Origin: Deltaproteobacteria bacterium
GTDB taxonomy: Bacteria; Desulfobacterota; DSM-4660; Desulfatiglandales; HGW-15
Assembly (NCBI GenBank): GCA_019307745.1
Contig: JAFDJA010000004.1
Span: forward strand, 1 to 40,047
Reading direction: 5' to 3'
DNA: 40,047 nucleotides
This document shows positions 28,356 through 38,310 of the stretch, piece after piece (position 1 is the first letter of the stretch; every line of letters begins with the position of its first letter). The notes below the pieces were generated by a model. It worked only from the letters and a program-made list of their open reading frames with translations. It was not told the origin of the DNA and did not search any database. Made by a program: the position numbers and the translations under genes.

Positions 28356-29724
28356 ACTGATCATTATCTCCATTTTCATTCAATATCTGACAGGTTGCGC
28401 ATCCATGGAAGCGACTCCTGTTCCAACTCCTATGCCGGATCCCGGGATAGAATTAATGTCCACTGATATTGTGGACAGAAAAATAGAACTCCTTGAAAAA
28501 TGGCTGGCAGATGAAAGCCTGACAGAATCAGACAGGCAAACCGCCAGAAAACTGCTGTCTGATTATAAAACCGTTAGGGATACTATAAAGAACAATATGA
28601 CAGATCCTGATTATCTTGAAATAATAGAGATCCTTCTGGACAGCACAGATACTTATGAAAAGATATATCTGCTCCAAAAACCATTTGAGAACCCAGATGA
28701 GTCTTATTCCTTGTCCAGGGCAATTAATGAATTTTCTTCTAAAAAAAGAACAATTCTGGACAGCTACCTGGCAGGAGATTATCAGGGGGTCATATCCCAA
28801 TGCGTTGATCTTGAGTCGACCTTTGGTACAGACTCGCTGACCCCGGAGATCGGCCTGCTGTTTGCAGTATCCCTTGCAGAACAGGGGATGAAACACGAGG
28901 CCGTCAGTATTGGAGAAAGAATAATTAAGGAACTTGAGGGAAAACCTGACCTGGTTTATCTCAGGGCAAACATCATTGAATGGCAGCTTGAAATGGGGAA
29001 CAGGGATAAGGCTCTCCAGACCTATCAAAAGCTGATTGACAACATGGGAGAGATGGAGTCCATATTTGAGAGTGCCAAGCAGAACCTTATTCATGGAGAA
29101 ACAGAGAACGCCTTTCATAAAAAACCTTTAGCGGATAAAAATCTGATGAGCAAAACTGATGAGGCGTCGCCTGACCAGATGACCATCCTCCTCAAAGAGG
29201 TGGATGAGCTGGTCAAACAGGGATCATATACAAACGCAAAACTCCTGCTTATAAAAAAACGTCTCAGGATTGGGGCAGGACCTGACGCAGAGATAATAGA
29301 ACAGGCATTAAAGAGCGTTGAACTGGCCGAAGAGAAATATCAGCAGGGACCTTCCCTGCAGGAAAAGACTAATCAAATCGCCCGAAAGCTCATGGAAGAA
29401 GAGAAATTTGAAGAGGCTCTTGAAAAGCTTGAACAACTAAAAAATGAACAGATTTTAGAGTCAGAAGAAACCAGGACTCTGAAAAACCGTGCAATCGAAG
29501 AGTTGATCAGCAGTGAAAGAGACAGGGCAGCCCAAATATTTCTCATGGCCAGAAACACAAATGATCCCCAGGGGAAAAAAGAGTTGCTCATATCTTCCCG
29601 AAACATACTTCAATCATTGGTTGAAAGATACCCCACATCTAACTTAATTTACAAGCTAAAAAGCAACCTCAAGACCGTCGAAGCTGAACTTGGAAATCTA
29701 AACAATAAAGAACAGGAGCAATGA
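28333..29724 (+). CDS. Lipoprotein with TPR-like helical repeats
   Basis: Lipobox FIQYLTGC after MTNRSAIKLIIISI; helical repeat-like body. Overlaps the end of the PBP gene. Confidence 0.7.
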   Translation: MTNRSAIKLIIISIFIQYLTGCASMEATPVPTPMPDPGIELMSTDIVDRKIELLEKWLADESLTESDRQTARKLLSDYKTVRDTIKNNMTDPDYLEIIEILLDSTDTYEKIYLLQKPFENPDESYSLSRAINEFSSKKRTILDSYLAGDYQGVISQCVDLESTFGTDSLTPEIGLLFAVSLAEQGMKHEAVSIGERIIKELEGKPDLVYLRANIIEWQLEMGNRDKALQTYQKLIDNMGEMESIFESAKQNLIHGETENAFHKKPLADKNLMSKTDEASPDQMTILLKEVDELVKQGSYTNAKLLLIKKRLRIGAGPDAEIIEQALKSVELAEEKYQQGPSLQEKTNQIARKLMEEEKFEEALEKLEQLKNEQILESEETRTLKNRAIEELISSERDRAAQIFLMARNTNDPQGKKELLISSRNILQSLVERYPTSNLIYKLKSNLKTVEAELGNLNNKEQEQ

Positions 29725-29728
29725 GACC

Positions 29729-30121
29729 ATGCTTTTCAAATTATTTCTCGCATTTACTGTTATCCCATTTCTGGAACTTTATTTACTGCTTACTGTTGGA
29801 AAATATCTCGGCCCTCTGAACACTATAATGATCGTTATTATTACAGCCTTTTTTGGTGCCCTGCTCGCCAAAGTCCAGGGGCTGCGCACCATGCTCAGAG
29901 TAAAGGAAAGCATGCTCCAGGGACAGATGCCAGCTGAAGAGCTGATTGATGCCCTGCTGATTTTTGCGGCAGGTGTTGTCCTCCTGACCCCGGGATTTAT
30001 TACTGACCTCGCGGGATTTCTAATCCTTATTCCTTACACACGGTCCCTGTTAAAACGATGGGTCAGGATACGGTTTCAAAACTGGATAAACCAAAACAGG
30101 GTCAATCTCACCTTTTATTAA
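29729..30121 (+). CDS. fxsA: FxsA family membrane protein
   Basis: FLAFTVIPFLELYLLLTVGKYLG...TAFFGALLAKVQGLRTM...AAGVVLLTPGFITDLAGFLILIP. Confidence 0.92.
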   Translation: MLFKLFLAFTVIPFLELYLLLTVGKYLGPLNTIMIVIITAFFGALLAKVQGLRTMLRVKESMLQGQMPAEELIDALLIFAAGVVLLTPGFITDLAGFLILIPYTRSLLKRWVRIRFQNWINQNRVNLTFY

Positions 30122-30262
30122 CTATGCCACTGAATCAGAAACAATGGTTTTAATTCAACCAGAAAGATACCCCGGACCAACTACCTGAACTAACATTATT
30201 CTTTTTTTAAAAAAATTATTAAAGTTTTGAATGAAACTACCGATTCATTCAGTAACAATTAA

Positions 30263-30291
30263 TAGACGGCTCTTTTAAAATTTAGTATAAT
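30263..30291 (+). promoter_or_regulatory. Candidate sigma70-type promoter
   Basis: TAGACG (30263-30268; 4/6 match to TTGACA), 17-bp spacer, perfect TATAAT (30286-30291), in an ORF-free region. Confidence 0.55.
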
Positions 30292-30297
30292 GTATAT

Positions 30298-30644
30298 GAA
30301 ATTTAGTGCTGCCCGGCTTCAATATTGATATCTGACCACCGGCAGGCCAATGATCTTTACGGTCAAAGACTCCAACGGTTAAAAACTAAAAAAAGGAAGT
30401 AAAGGGCGGGACTATTTCAGGCTTCTCGGATGTGCGTGCATCTTTTCTGTCAGCGATTCTGTAAAAAACTCTTCAGTTAAGAGATTCGCGCTGGAGGGAA
30501 TAACGGCATCAATGGAAGCCAATGCTTTACAATTGTAACTGATCGCAACTTATCAGCCAAACCTATAGCTTAAAGGTTTTATTGTAAAAGTAGACTTTTC
30601 ATATAACTAAGAACCCGCAGACCGAATGGTCTGCGGGTTTTTTT
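30298..30644 (+). ncRNA. Candidate orphan structured ncRNA
   Basis: ORF-free interval between the promoter above and a strong terminator. Nested complementary segments GTAAAG/CTTTAC, GGCTTC/GAAGCC, CAGCG/CGCTG and CTCTT/AAGAG lie between 30399 and 30530. The start is inferred from the -10. Confidence 0.45.
30612..30644 (+). terminator. Rho-independent terminator
   Basis: AACCCGCAGACC-GAAT-GGTCTGCGGGTT followed by a T-run. Confidence 0.9.
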
Positions 30645-30947
30645 ATAGACATATCAATATCTGTATGAATTTCAGCACGGATTATCTCCCGTGTTATCAT
30701 GGCAGGACAGCATAGATATTCTTTGTCACTCCCGATACTCAGACTCGTGCTTTAAAGCCGGGTTCCCTATATAAAGCCACAATAAATATTTTCTGAATTT
30801 TGCAATGACCAACAAGATACCCGATATATCTAGATAAATTGCTTTGTAACCGTTTTAATAAATTACTTTATAATAACCTTCAATATTATTTATCCAAGAT
30901 TCATGTAATAATTCACAATCAGGATTTCTCCTCCAATGTTAAGAACA

Positions 30948-32132
30948 TTACAAGAGTCCTCCTTTGCTGATTGATTTCCGGCCAAATCGCTCCTGGATAC
31001 TGTCCATTGTCTCTTCTGCAACCTCCCAAATATCATGTTCTGACCCTGTTTTATCAAATAATCCCAACTGATCGGTCAGGTGCATGTCAGGATCTAATAT
31101 ATTTATATTTGAAACGCTTATTCCAATCAGACGGACACGCTTATCCATGTTGATCGAATCAAACAGTCTGATCCCATGTTCATAAATCATTTTTGAAGAA
31201 CAAACAGGCCTGTTAAGGGTCACTCTCCTTGTCACACACTTGAAATCAGCCCATTTCAACTTCAAGCTTATGGTCATTCCTTTAATGCCTTTACTCCTCA
31301 ACCTCCTACCAACGATCTCCGACTGTGTAAGGAGATACTTTATTAAGATCTCCCTGTCCTTGGTGTCCTCAGGGAGTGTAGCTTCACTGCTGACCGACTT
31401 TACCCTCTTTGTAGGAACAATCGCTGTGTTGTCTCTGCCCAGGGCCAGTTTTTCAAGTCTTTCTCCGAACTTCCCCACACAGTCCAGAAGAAGCTGCTCA
31501 TTTATGCCTCTTATATCACCAAGCTTGTATGCCCCCAAATGCCTGAGTATTTTCAGGTTTTTTTCTCCTACCCCCGGCACTTTTTCAAGAGGAAGCTTAG
31601 CAATAAAACCAGGCACATCCCCTGGCAAGATCATTTTAAGGCCATTAGGTTTCTCCATATCTGAGGCAATCTTTGCCAGGAACCTGTTAGGAGCAATTCC
31701 TATGGAACAGGTTATGGAGCATTTAGACATGATACTATCCTTTATCATCTCCCCTACTTTCCAAGGAGGGCCCAGAAGCCTGCTGGTCCCAGACATGTCC
31801 ATATACGCCTCATCAATGGAGGCCTGTTCAATAACAGGAGAATAGCCTGCCAGAATCTCCATAATATTACGTGAAACCTCTTTATACCTGGCCATCCGCA
31901 CAGGCACAAATACACCATCCGGGCATCTCTGTTTTGCCTGAAAAACCGGCATGGCGGAATGTACCATCTGTTTTCTGGCCTCATAACTGGCCGCTGATAC
32001 CACTCCTCTTCCGGACATACCTCCTACTATCACAGCCCTCCCTTTGAGATCGGGATTGTCTGACTGCTCCACTGACGCGAAGAACGCATCCATATCAATA
32101 TGAAAGATGACCCTTTCCATAAACTTGGACAT
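30948..32132 (-). CDS. dinB: DNA polymerase IV (DinB, Y-family)
   Basis: VIFHIDMDAFFASVEQ, VVSAASYEARKQMVHSAMP, QASIDEAYMDMSGT, CSIGIAPNRFLAKIASDMEKPNGL, LEKVPGVGEKNLKIL. Confidence 0.96.
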   Translation of the reverse strand: MSKFMERVIFHIDMDAFFASVEQSDNPDLKGRAVIVGGMSGRGVVSAASYEARKQMVHSAMPVFQAKQRCPDGVFVPVRMARYKEVSRNIMEILAGYSPVIEQASIDEAYMDMSGTSRLLGPPWKVGEMIKDSIMSKCSITCSIGIAPNRFLAKIASDMEKPNGLKMILPGDVPGFIAKLPLEKVPGVGEKNLKILRHLGAYKLGDIRGINEQLLLDCVGKFGERLEKLALGRDNTAIVPTKRVKSVSSEATLPEDTKDREILIKYLLTQSEIVGRRLRSKGIKGMTISLKLKWADFKCVTRRVTLNRPVCSSKMIYEHGIRLFDSINMDKRVRLIGISVSNINILDPDMHLTDQLGLFDKTGSEHDIWEVAEETMDSIQERFGRKSISKGGLL

Positions 32133-32321
32133 ACCCCTTTCGGGCTCAAATCAATAATCTTAGAGCAGCTATAATTGAGGCTCTACGTACCTTGTTACCA
32201 CACCATGACGTGGTTGAAAAAATGGTGTGTAAAAATATAATATTCCGTATTTAAATTATATTATCTATTCAATACATCTGCAGTATATTACCTGAGCCTG
32301 GATAGAATTTTGAGATATTTA

Positions 32322-33065
32322 TTATTTCAATGGCAGAAGTTTCTTCTTCATCATAATGTAGCCTCTCTCCATCAGTGGTTCAAGATTCACAATATCTGCC
32401 GTATTGTACTGAATCAGAAGGTCAAGGCTGGCCTGATCTCCATGTTGGTATGCTCGCCAGAGCCGTATGGCCTCATAGCCATCCATACCGTTAATCTCAG
32501 AATCACGCGCAAGATGAAATTCCTTTTCAACAGCCTTTAGTCCTCCTCTGAAACCCAGTCTGTTCAGAAAAAAACGTAGATCAATATGGGCACACGGTAA
32601 AGAGATATTTCGAAATCTTCGCTTTATAAAAGGCAGGTCAAAACTGCTTCCGTTAAAGGTAATAACAAGGTCATAATCGCAAATAGCGGTCTCAAAATCC
32701 TCAAGGTTCAGGCCATCCACAAAGGTTTGGACCTCATTCCCGTCATAAAGGCCTATAACCGTTATTTCGTCCATCCCAATATAACCACCGTTTGTCTCAA
32801 TATCCAGATAAACAGCCCTGCCCCTGAACCTGTCAAATAATCTCCACATATCAGATGAAGAAAATCTATCTGAAAAGAACTGGATATTGTCACGGTTTTC
32901 AAGGGTCTCCTTAATATTCATACGCACAAGTTTATCACGGCCATTTGACAGTACCGGGCCCTCTGCCCCCAAATAATCCTCCCAGGTCAGGATACCCTTT
33001 TCCCAGAGAGCCTGCTCTGTCTTTATTCCGATCCCCTGGATGTGAACAAATGAATGCTCCAGCAT
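32322..33065 (-). CDS. RNase H-like / YprB-type exonuclease domain protein
   Basis: HhH-like IQGIGIKTEQALWEKGILTWEDYL; YLDIETNG (DxE), DLVITFNGSSFDLPFIKRRF, LLIQYNTADIVNLEPL (YNxxDIxxL). Confidence 0.85.
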   Translation of the reverse strand: MLEHSFVHIQGIGIKTEQALWEKGILTWEDYLGAEGPVLSNGRDKLVRMNIKETLENRDNIQFFSDRFSSSDMWRLFDRFRGRAVYLDIETNGGYIGMDEITVIGLYDGNEVQTFVDGLNLEDFETAICDYDLVITFNGSSFDLPFIKRRFRNISLPCAHIDLRFFLNRLGFRGGLKAVEKEFHLARDSEINGMDGYEAIRLWRAYQHGDQASLDLLIQYNTADIVNLEPLMERGYIMMKKKLLPLK

Positions 33066-33189
33066 GATAACAACTCATTTTTTAATGATGTAAATTATTA
33101 ACTCAGTCGGACATAAGGTGAAAAAATCAGCCATACGTACCGCTCCAATCGTGCTACATGGAAAAAATGTCTGAAATATAGAGTCACTA

Positions 33190-34389
33190 TCAATACTTGA
33201 ACATGCCATTTTCATATATAATTTTCTTTTTTCCTGAAATCAAGTGAGCAGTGACCGTCTTCTTTTCGGTATTAACAAGATCCCAGTGCAGTGCAGAATC
33301 GTTAAAACCAAGCTCTGTCTTCCGTTTACCTGTGAGCTTTGAGGGATCACCATCATAGGTATCTGAATAGGATGACCCAACAGCCAAATGACAATTACCG
33401 TATCGACCACCAAAGTTTTCATCATACAGGGTATTCGCCATAAATCTGTTGATTTTAGAAAATCTCTTATCTGTTAGAGAAAACTCCCCGATCCTTGCAG
33501 CTCCTTCATCCATGGTCAGCTGTTTTCGGAGAAAATTCTCACCTGTCTTGGCATTTATCCCAACTGCTCTACCTTTCTTAAACTCCAGCATAACATTTTC
33601 TACATAGTTCCCATTTCTATAAGATGGCTGATCCGCAAAATAAAAACCTGTTGTCCCTCTCCAGTCTGGAGAGATAAAAAGCTCAAAACTTGGAATATTA
33701 TGGCCTGAAATCCCAATCCACTTCCTTTTTTTACCTGGCGTGATCATCAGGTCCGTATTACTGGATTCAACGATAAAATGTCTTACATCCATACTGTTAA
33801 TCCATTTTTTTATGGATATGGCATTCCTAAAGATCGTCTTCCATTCACTGACAGGATCTTTTTTATTCAGATAACAGGCCTTGACAACCTGTGATGTATA
33901 CTGCTTCATAGTAAGTCCGGCCTGTCTGGCCGGTTCTGGGGTTGGAAGCATACAAAGGGTCCAGCCGAATTGCCCTCTCTCCTCCCGCTTAAACAATAAA
34001 TCCTTCATTGGTTTCCTTGCAATAGCTGTTTTGCTAATCCTCTTGGGATCTATATGACCTAGATGCGTAAGAGAATCCGGGGCATTAAGATATATACTGC
34101 CATTAAGATTTTTATAAAATTCCTCTTCACCTGGTGGATGAAAAACAAGCTGTCTGTTATTTGCCAGTTCAAAAAAATTCAGATCCATCTGAACAGTAGA
34201 AGTGACCCTTAGCACAGGATTCAATCCCATATTCAGAATCTTTGCTTGCAGGATCTCGGCCAGATTTAAGGCTGCAGGATCATATCTCATCAGTATCACA
34301 TCATTTTTTTTATACCTCTTAGTTCGCGCTGCCTTAAGCCCCCATATCAGGACATCCGCATATCTTTCCATTTGTATCCTAGTAAACAT
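33190..34389 (-). CDS. Aminopeptidase, M29 (thermophilic aminopeptidase T-like) family
   Basis: YADVLIWGLKAARTKRYKKNDVILMRYDPAALNLAEILQ, TDLMITPGKKRKWIGISGHNIPSFELFISPDWRGTTGF, GYGNCHLAVGSSYSDTY-like line, FNDSALHWDLV. The ORF extends to 34434; start uncertain. Confidence 0.82.
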   Translation of the reverse strand: MFTRIQMERYADVLIWGLKAARTKRYKKNDVILMRYDPAALNLAEILQAKILNMGLNPVLRVTSTVQMDLNFFELANNRQLVFHPPGEEEFYKNLNGSIYLNAPDSLTHLGHIDPKRISKTAIARKPMKDLLFKREERGQFGWTLCMLPTPEPARQAGLTMKQYTSQVVKACYLNKKDPVSEWKTIFRNAISIKKWINSMDVRHFIVESSNTDLMITPGKKRKWIGISGHNIPSFELFISPDWRGTTGFYFADQPSYRNGNYVENVMLEFKKGRAVGINAKTGENFLRKQLTMDEGAARIGEFSLTDKRFSKINRFMANTLYDENFGGRYGNCHLAVGSSYSDTYDGDPSKLTGKRKTELGFNDSALHWDLVNTEKKTVTAHLISGKKKIIYENGMFKY

Positions 34390-34880
34390 CAATGTCTTGC
34401 CTCCGTACTGATCATAGAACTTCTTCCTCAACACAATACATATCCAAAGAAATCTGATTGAATTAAACAGATCCCGACACTAGCACACAAAAAATCACAG
34501 GTCCAGAGAGCTCTGCAAACAGATAAAGAAGTAAGGAGTATCTGCGCAAAAAAGTCTTTAAAACAGGCTAAAATTTTGAGCAATCGTGTCAAAATCCTGA
34601 CACACAAACAAATCCTTAACATCCATTTTTATATTTCATGAGTCTACTTTTCAGACTAATACCATTATCTTCCTCTAAAATAGATTATTTTAAGACGAAG
34701 CTATTGCCACAATGAGGATAATAGATAGAAATTTTCAAAAAAATAACATTGGCATGAATCACGCTGATCTAATATGAAAAAGGGTAGAAAAAGTATACAC
34801 CCTGATTATATATTCTTTATGCACTCTAACCTGATTTAAAGAAACAGATCAATATCTGTTTGTAAGGAAACAGGAAATAA

Positions 34881-37800
34881 ATGGCAGCAACAGTCAAAAT
34901 AAAAAATATTGTCCCCTTGACACTTTCTATCATTATAATTCTGACCCTATGCTTTATGTGCTTTCTGGGGTGGCATGATTACAATGAAGTTAAAAACACT
35001 ATGGTCTATAATAAACAGAAAGAGTCCCTTGCAAATGCCAAGATCGCGGCAAGAGGGATTGAAGCATACATACGAAACATAGTCCCTGACCTGTACAGAC
35101 TTTCCGAGTGGAAAGAAATAGACAACCAAAACCCTAGAAGGCTTCAAAACGAGTTAATGAGAAAATATTCCTCTGGCAATGACTCCTCTGCCTATATTAC
35201 TGATCTGGGGTGGGAGCGAAATTATAGATTGAAATATTTTGGAATAATTAATGGCAATGGAATCCTGGAGGCTGGTGTAAACACCGCCAAAAAAGGAAAC
35301 CCGCTTAATTTTGGTGAAGATTTCATAAATAACCCTGATCCTATAAAAAGGCAATTATTCAGCATACCAACAACAACAGGTAAATTTTATATTTCTGGAA
35401 TGGATGACGATACTTCAGGATACCAATTCTGGATGAGCATGCCGAGTCAAAGTAACTCCGTTAAGACCGCTTCAGGTGTGATAATCGCATGTATTGATCC
35501 TAATGAGATTTTTTCCAGATTTATTAAAATAATTAAATCAGAAGAAACCAATTATACCTGGATACTTGATGAAAGCGGGAAAATATTAATCCATCCGATA
35601 ATGGACCTCATTGGTAAAAACATCGTGGATGTCCTGATGGAAACCACTATTACTGAAGAAGCCAATATTGAAATAGGCAATATCCTGGAAAAGATGACCA
35701 CAGATCAGGAAGGTATTGCTATCTACCATCCTCCCTGGAGACCCGATGAAAGAGAGATCATCGCCTTTGCCCCTGTTCATATCGGGGTTCAACGATGGAC
35801 AGTGGCAGTTTCCACTGATTATTCCAATACAGCACTAATAATTGATAAACACTCAAGGAATATATTTGGGATAGCAGGATTTGTTCTTCTGATATTAGGT
35901 GGAATCACTTTCTATACAATCAAGTCAAGAAAGGAGACAGCAAATTTTAAGGCAAAGGCCGAGTACCTGAAACAGCTGGCAGACTCATCAAACGCCCTTC
36001 GCGAGAGTGAAGAGAGATCCCGTATGATCTTTGATCATGCGGGATTTGCCATTTCCCTTACTGATGCAACAACAGGTAAAATAATCTCATTCAATAAAAA
36101 AGCCCATGAAATCCTGGGATATACCCATGAGGAATATTCACGGCTTATATTAGAAGAGATTCAATACAAAGAAAATCTCGAAGAGCGCAAAGTACATATA
36201 AAAAAGATAACAGAAAAGGGATCGGATACCTTTGAGACACAGTTCAAGACGAAGACGGGAAAATTAAAGGATATTCTTATCAGTACCGTGCCCGTAAAAA
36301 TAGATGGCAAAGATTATCTTCAAGACATCTACATTGATATAACACACCGAAAAAGACTTGAAAATGAATTCATTAAATCCAAAGAAGAGGCAGATAAGGC
36401 AAAAGAGGAGGCAATAAAGGCCAGAATGGAGGCAGAGTCCGCAAACCTTGCGAAGGGTTCATTCCTTGCTAATATGAGCCATGAAATCAGAACACCAATG
36501 AACGGGGTACTTGGTTTTACAGAGGCCCTGTTTGATACAAAGCTAAATGATATACAGCTTGATTATGTAAAAATAATAAAACAGAGCGGTCAGGTATTGC
36601 TTTCCCTGATAGATGATATCCTTGATATATCGAAAATTGAGGCCGAACAGTTTAATCTTGAATCCATTGAATTTGATCCTGAGCTAATAGCATATGATGT
36701 ATGCAATCTGATTCGTCCCAAAATTATCAATGAAGACGTTGAACTGCTCTGCCGTATAGATCCGGAAATCCCATCCTTTGTGATAGGAGATCCCCACAGG
36801 GTGAGACAAGTGCTGTTTAATCTGATGGGTAATGCCGCTAAATTCACAACAGATGGTGAAATTGTACTTTCAATTGATCTCGAACGTGAAGAAAATAATA
36901 GAGTGAAATTTCATATACAGATCAAAGACACTGGCATTGGAATACCGGAAGACAAGCTGGAGCACATATTTGAACTCTTTACACAAAGCGATGCCTCCAC
37001 TACGAGAAAATTTGGTGGTACAGGACTGGGACTCTCCATTTGCAAACAGATAGCAGGGCTCATGGATGGTGATGTGTGGGCTGAGAGAAATGTAAATCGT
37101 GGATACCCAAGAGAAAATAATTCAGAGGCTAATTCAATTAGACCAGGGAGTATATTTCATTTCACTGCCTGGTTTACAAAAACAGAAAATAAAGAGCATA
37201 ATAAAACAGCAGAGTCTGTCTCATTAAGAGACAAAAGTGCTCTTATTGTAGATGACAACCTGACCAACCTGAAAATCATCACTCAAATCTTAGAAGGGGT
37301 TGGAATGAAGACTACTGCCCTCCTGCAGCCAGATAAGGCAATCCCGGCATTAAAAGAGGCTGCTGAAACAGGGAAAAGTTTTGATATAGCTATACTGGAT
37401 ATTCTGATGCCGGTTGTCAGTGGATATGACTTGGCAAAAGAGATCCGAGGCAAAGAGTCGCCTTTTTCCTCAATACCCTTGCTCGCTTTTTCAGCATCAA
37501 TTGAACGCAATGTGCAGAAATCACAGAAAGCGGGATTTAACGGGTTCCTACCCAAACCTGTTCCCAGAAAGAAGCTTCTCAACATGATAGAAGAACTGAT
37601 TAGTGAAAAAAAAGAAAAAAAAGAGAAAAACATTCGGGAATCCATTATAACCCAGCATTCTATCAGAGAAAAAGCAAAACATTCTATCCGCATACTCCTG
37701 GCTGAGGACAATGTAGTAAACCAAAAACTGGCAACAATGATGCTGAAAAAAGCTGGATATATTGTAAAAATTGCCAATGACGGTAAAGAGGCCCTGGATA

Positions 37801-38066
37801 TATACACATTATCACCTGCAAATTATGACCTGATCCTGATGGATGTCCAGATGCCTGTAATGGATGGAATGGAATCAACAAAAACAATAAGGCAATGGGA
37901 AACAAATTCCGGCAAGAAATCAATAAGGATACCTATAATTGCAATGACAGCACATGCCATGAAAGGCGATAAGGATAAATGCCTTGAGGTTGGTATGGAT
38001 GATTATATTACAAAACCTATCAAACGTGAGATAGTCTATTCAGTTCTTGAAAAATGGGTCCTTTGA
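34881..38066 (+). CDS. Hybrid sensor histidine kinase: TM/Cache-like sensor, PAS, HisKA-HATPase, two receiver domains
   Basis: N- and mid-TM segments flanking a periplasmic sensor; PAS MIFDHAGFAISLTDATTGKIISFNKKAHEILGY; H-box MSHEIRTPMNG; N/G boxes NLMGNAAKFT, FGGTGLGLSICKQ; RECs ALIVDDNLTNLKI...DILMPVVSG and ILLAEDNVVNQKLA...DVQMPVMDG. Confidence 0.95.
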   Translation: MAATVKIKNIVPLTLSIIIILTLCFMCFLGWHDYNEVKNTMVYNKQKESLANAKIAARGIEAYIRNIVPDLYRLSEWKEIDNQNPRRLQNELMRKYSSGNDSSAYITDLGWERNYRLKYFGIINGNGILEAGVNTAKKGNPLNFGEDFINNPDPIKRQLFSIPTTTGKFYISGMDDDTSGYQFWMSMPSQSNSVKTASGVIIACIDPNEIFSRFIKIIKSEETNYTWILDESGKILIHPIMDLIGKNIVDVLMETTITEEANIEIGNILEKMTTDQEGIAIYHPPWRPDEREIIAFAPVHIGVQRWTVAVSTDYSNTALIIDKHSRNIFGIAGFVLLILGGITFYTIKSRKETANFKAKAEYLKQLADSSNALRESEERSRMIFDHAGFAISLTDATTGKIISFNKKAHEILGYTHEEYSRLILEEIQYKENLEERKVHIKKITEKGSDTFETQFKTKTGKLKDILISTVPVKIDGKDYLQDIYIDITHRKRLENEFIKSKEEADKAKEEAIKARMEAESANLAKGSFLANMSHEIRTPMNGVLGFTEALFDTKLNDIQLDYVKIIKQSGQVLLSLIDDILDISKIEAEQFNLESIEFDPELIAYDVCNLIRPKIINEDVELLCRIDPEIPSFVIGDPHRVRQVLFNLMGNAAKFTTDGEIVLSIDLEREENNRVKFHIQIKDTGIGIPEDKLEHIFELFTQSDASTTRKFGGTGLGLSICKQIAGLMDGDVWAERNVNRGYPRENNSEANSIRPGSIFHFTAWFTKTENKEHNKTAESVSLRDKSALIVDDNLTNLKIITQILEGVGMKTTALLQPDKAIPALKEAAETGKSFDIAILDILMPVVSGYDLAKEIRGKESPFSSIPLLAFSASIERNVQKSQKAGFNGFLPKPVPRKKLLNMIEELISEKKEKKEKNIRESIITQHSIREKAKHSIRILLAEDNVVNQKLATMMLKKAGYIVKIANDGKEALDIYTLSPANYDLILMDVQMPVMDGMESTKTIRQWETNSGKKSIRIPIIAMTAHAMKGDKDKCLEVGMDDYITKPIKREIVYSVLEKWVL

Positions 38067-38310
38067 GGAGTTTCAAATAAAATACTAATAGCTGACCTTT
38101 CAGTTCTTTTTTTCTGCTATTATGCGTCTCTCTTTCTATCATCACAATTGACAAAATTTATCATTTTCTATAATTTACAGATTCTTTCATATAGTTTTCT
38201 AATGTGACGCAGATATCCTCAACTGGTCCAGGGAAAACCGTTCCACAAATCCTCAAGAGGATAGAAAACTCTTACATAACCCTAAATCCAGACATAAAAG
38301 CAGGCATAAT

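Noticed and set aside
30298-30644. tmRNA, RNase P RNA or SRP RNA in the fxsA-dinB gap
   Set aside because: The characteristic conserved segments (for example GGTTCGAATCC...CCA, GAGGAAAGTCC, ACAGA...; SRP GGAAGG-type loop) were not found. 6S RNA could not be ruled out without a covariance search.
31240-31845. 201-aa plus-strand ORF within dinB
   Set aside because: Complement of a well-conserved dinB; no independent domain signature.
37283-37807. 174-aa minus-strand ORF inside the histidine kinase
   Set aside because: Antisense to conserved receiver-domain coding sequence; Ser/Phe/Ile-rich composition typical of shadow ORFs.
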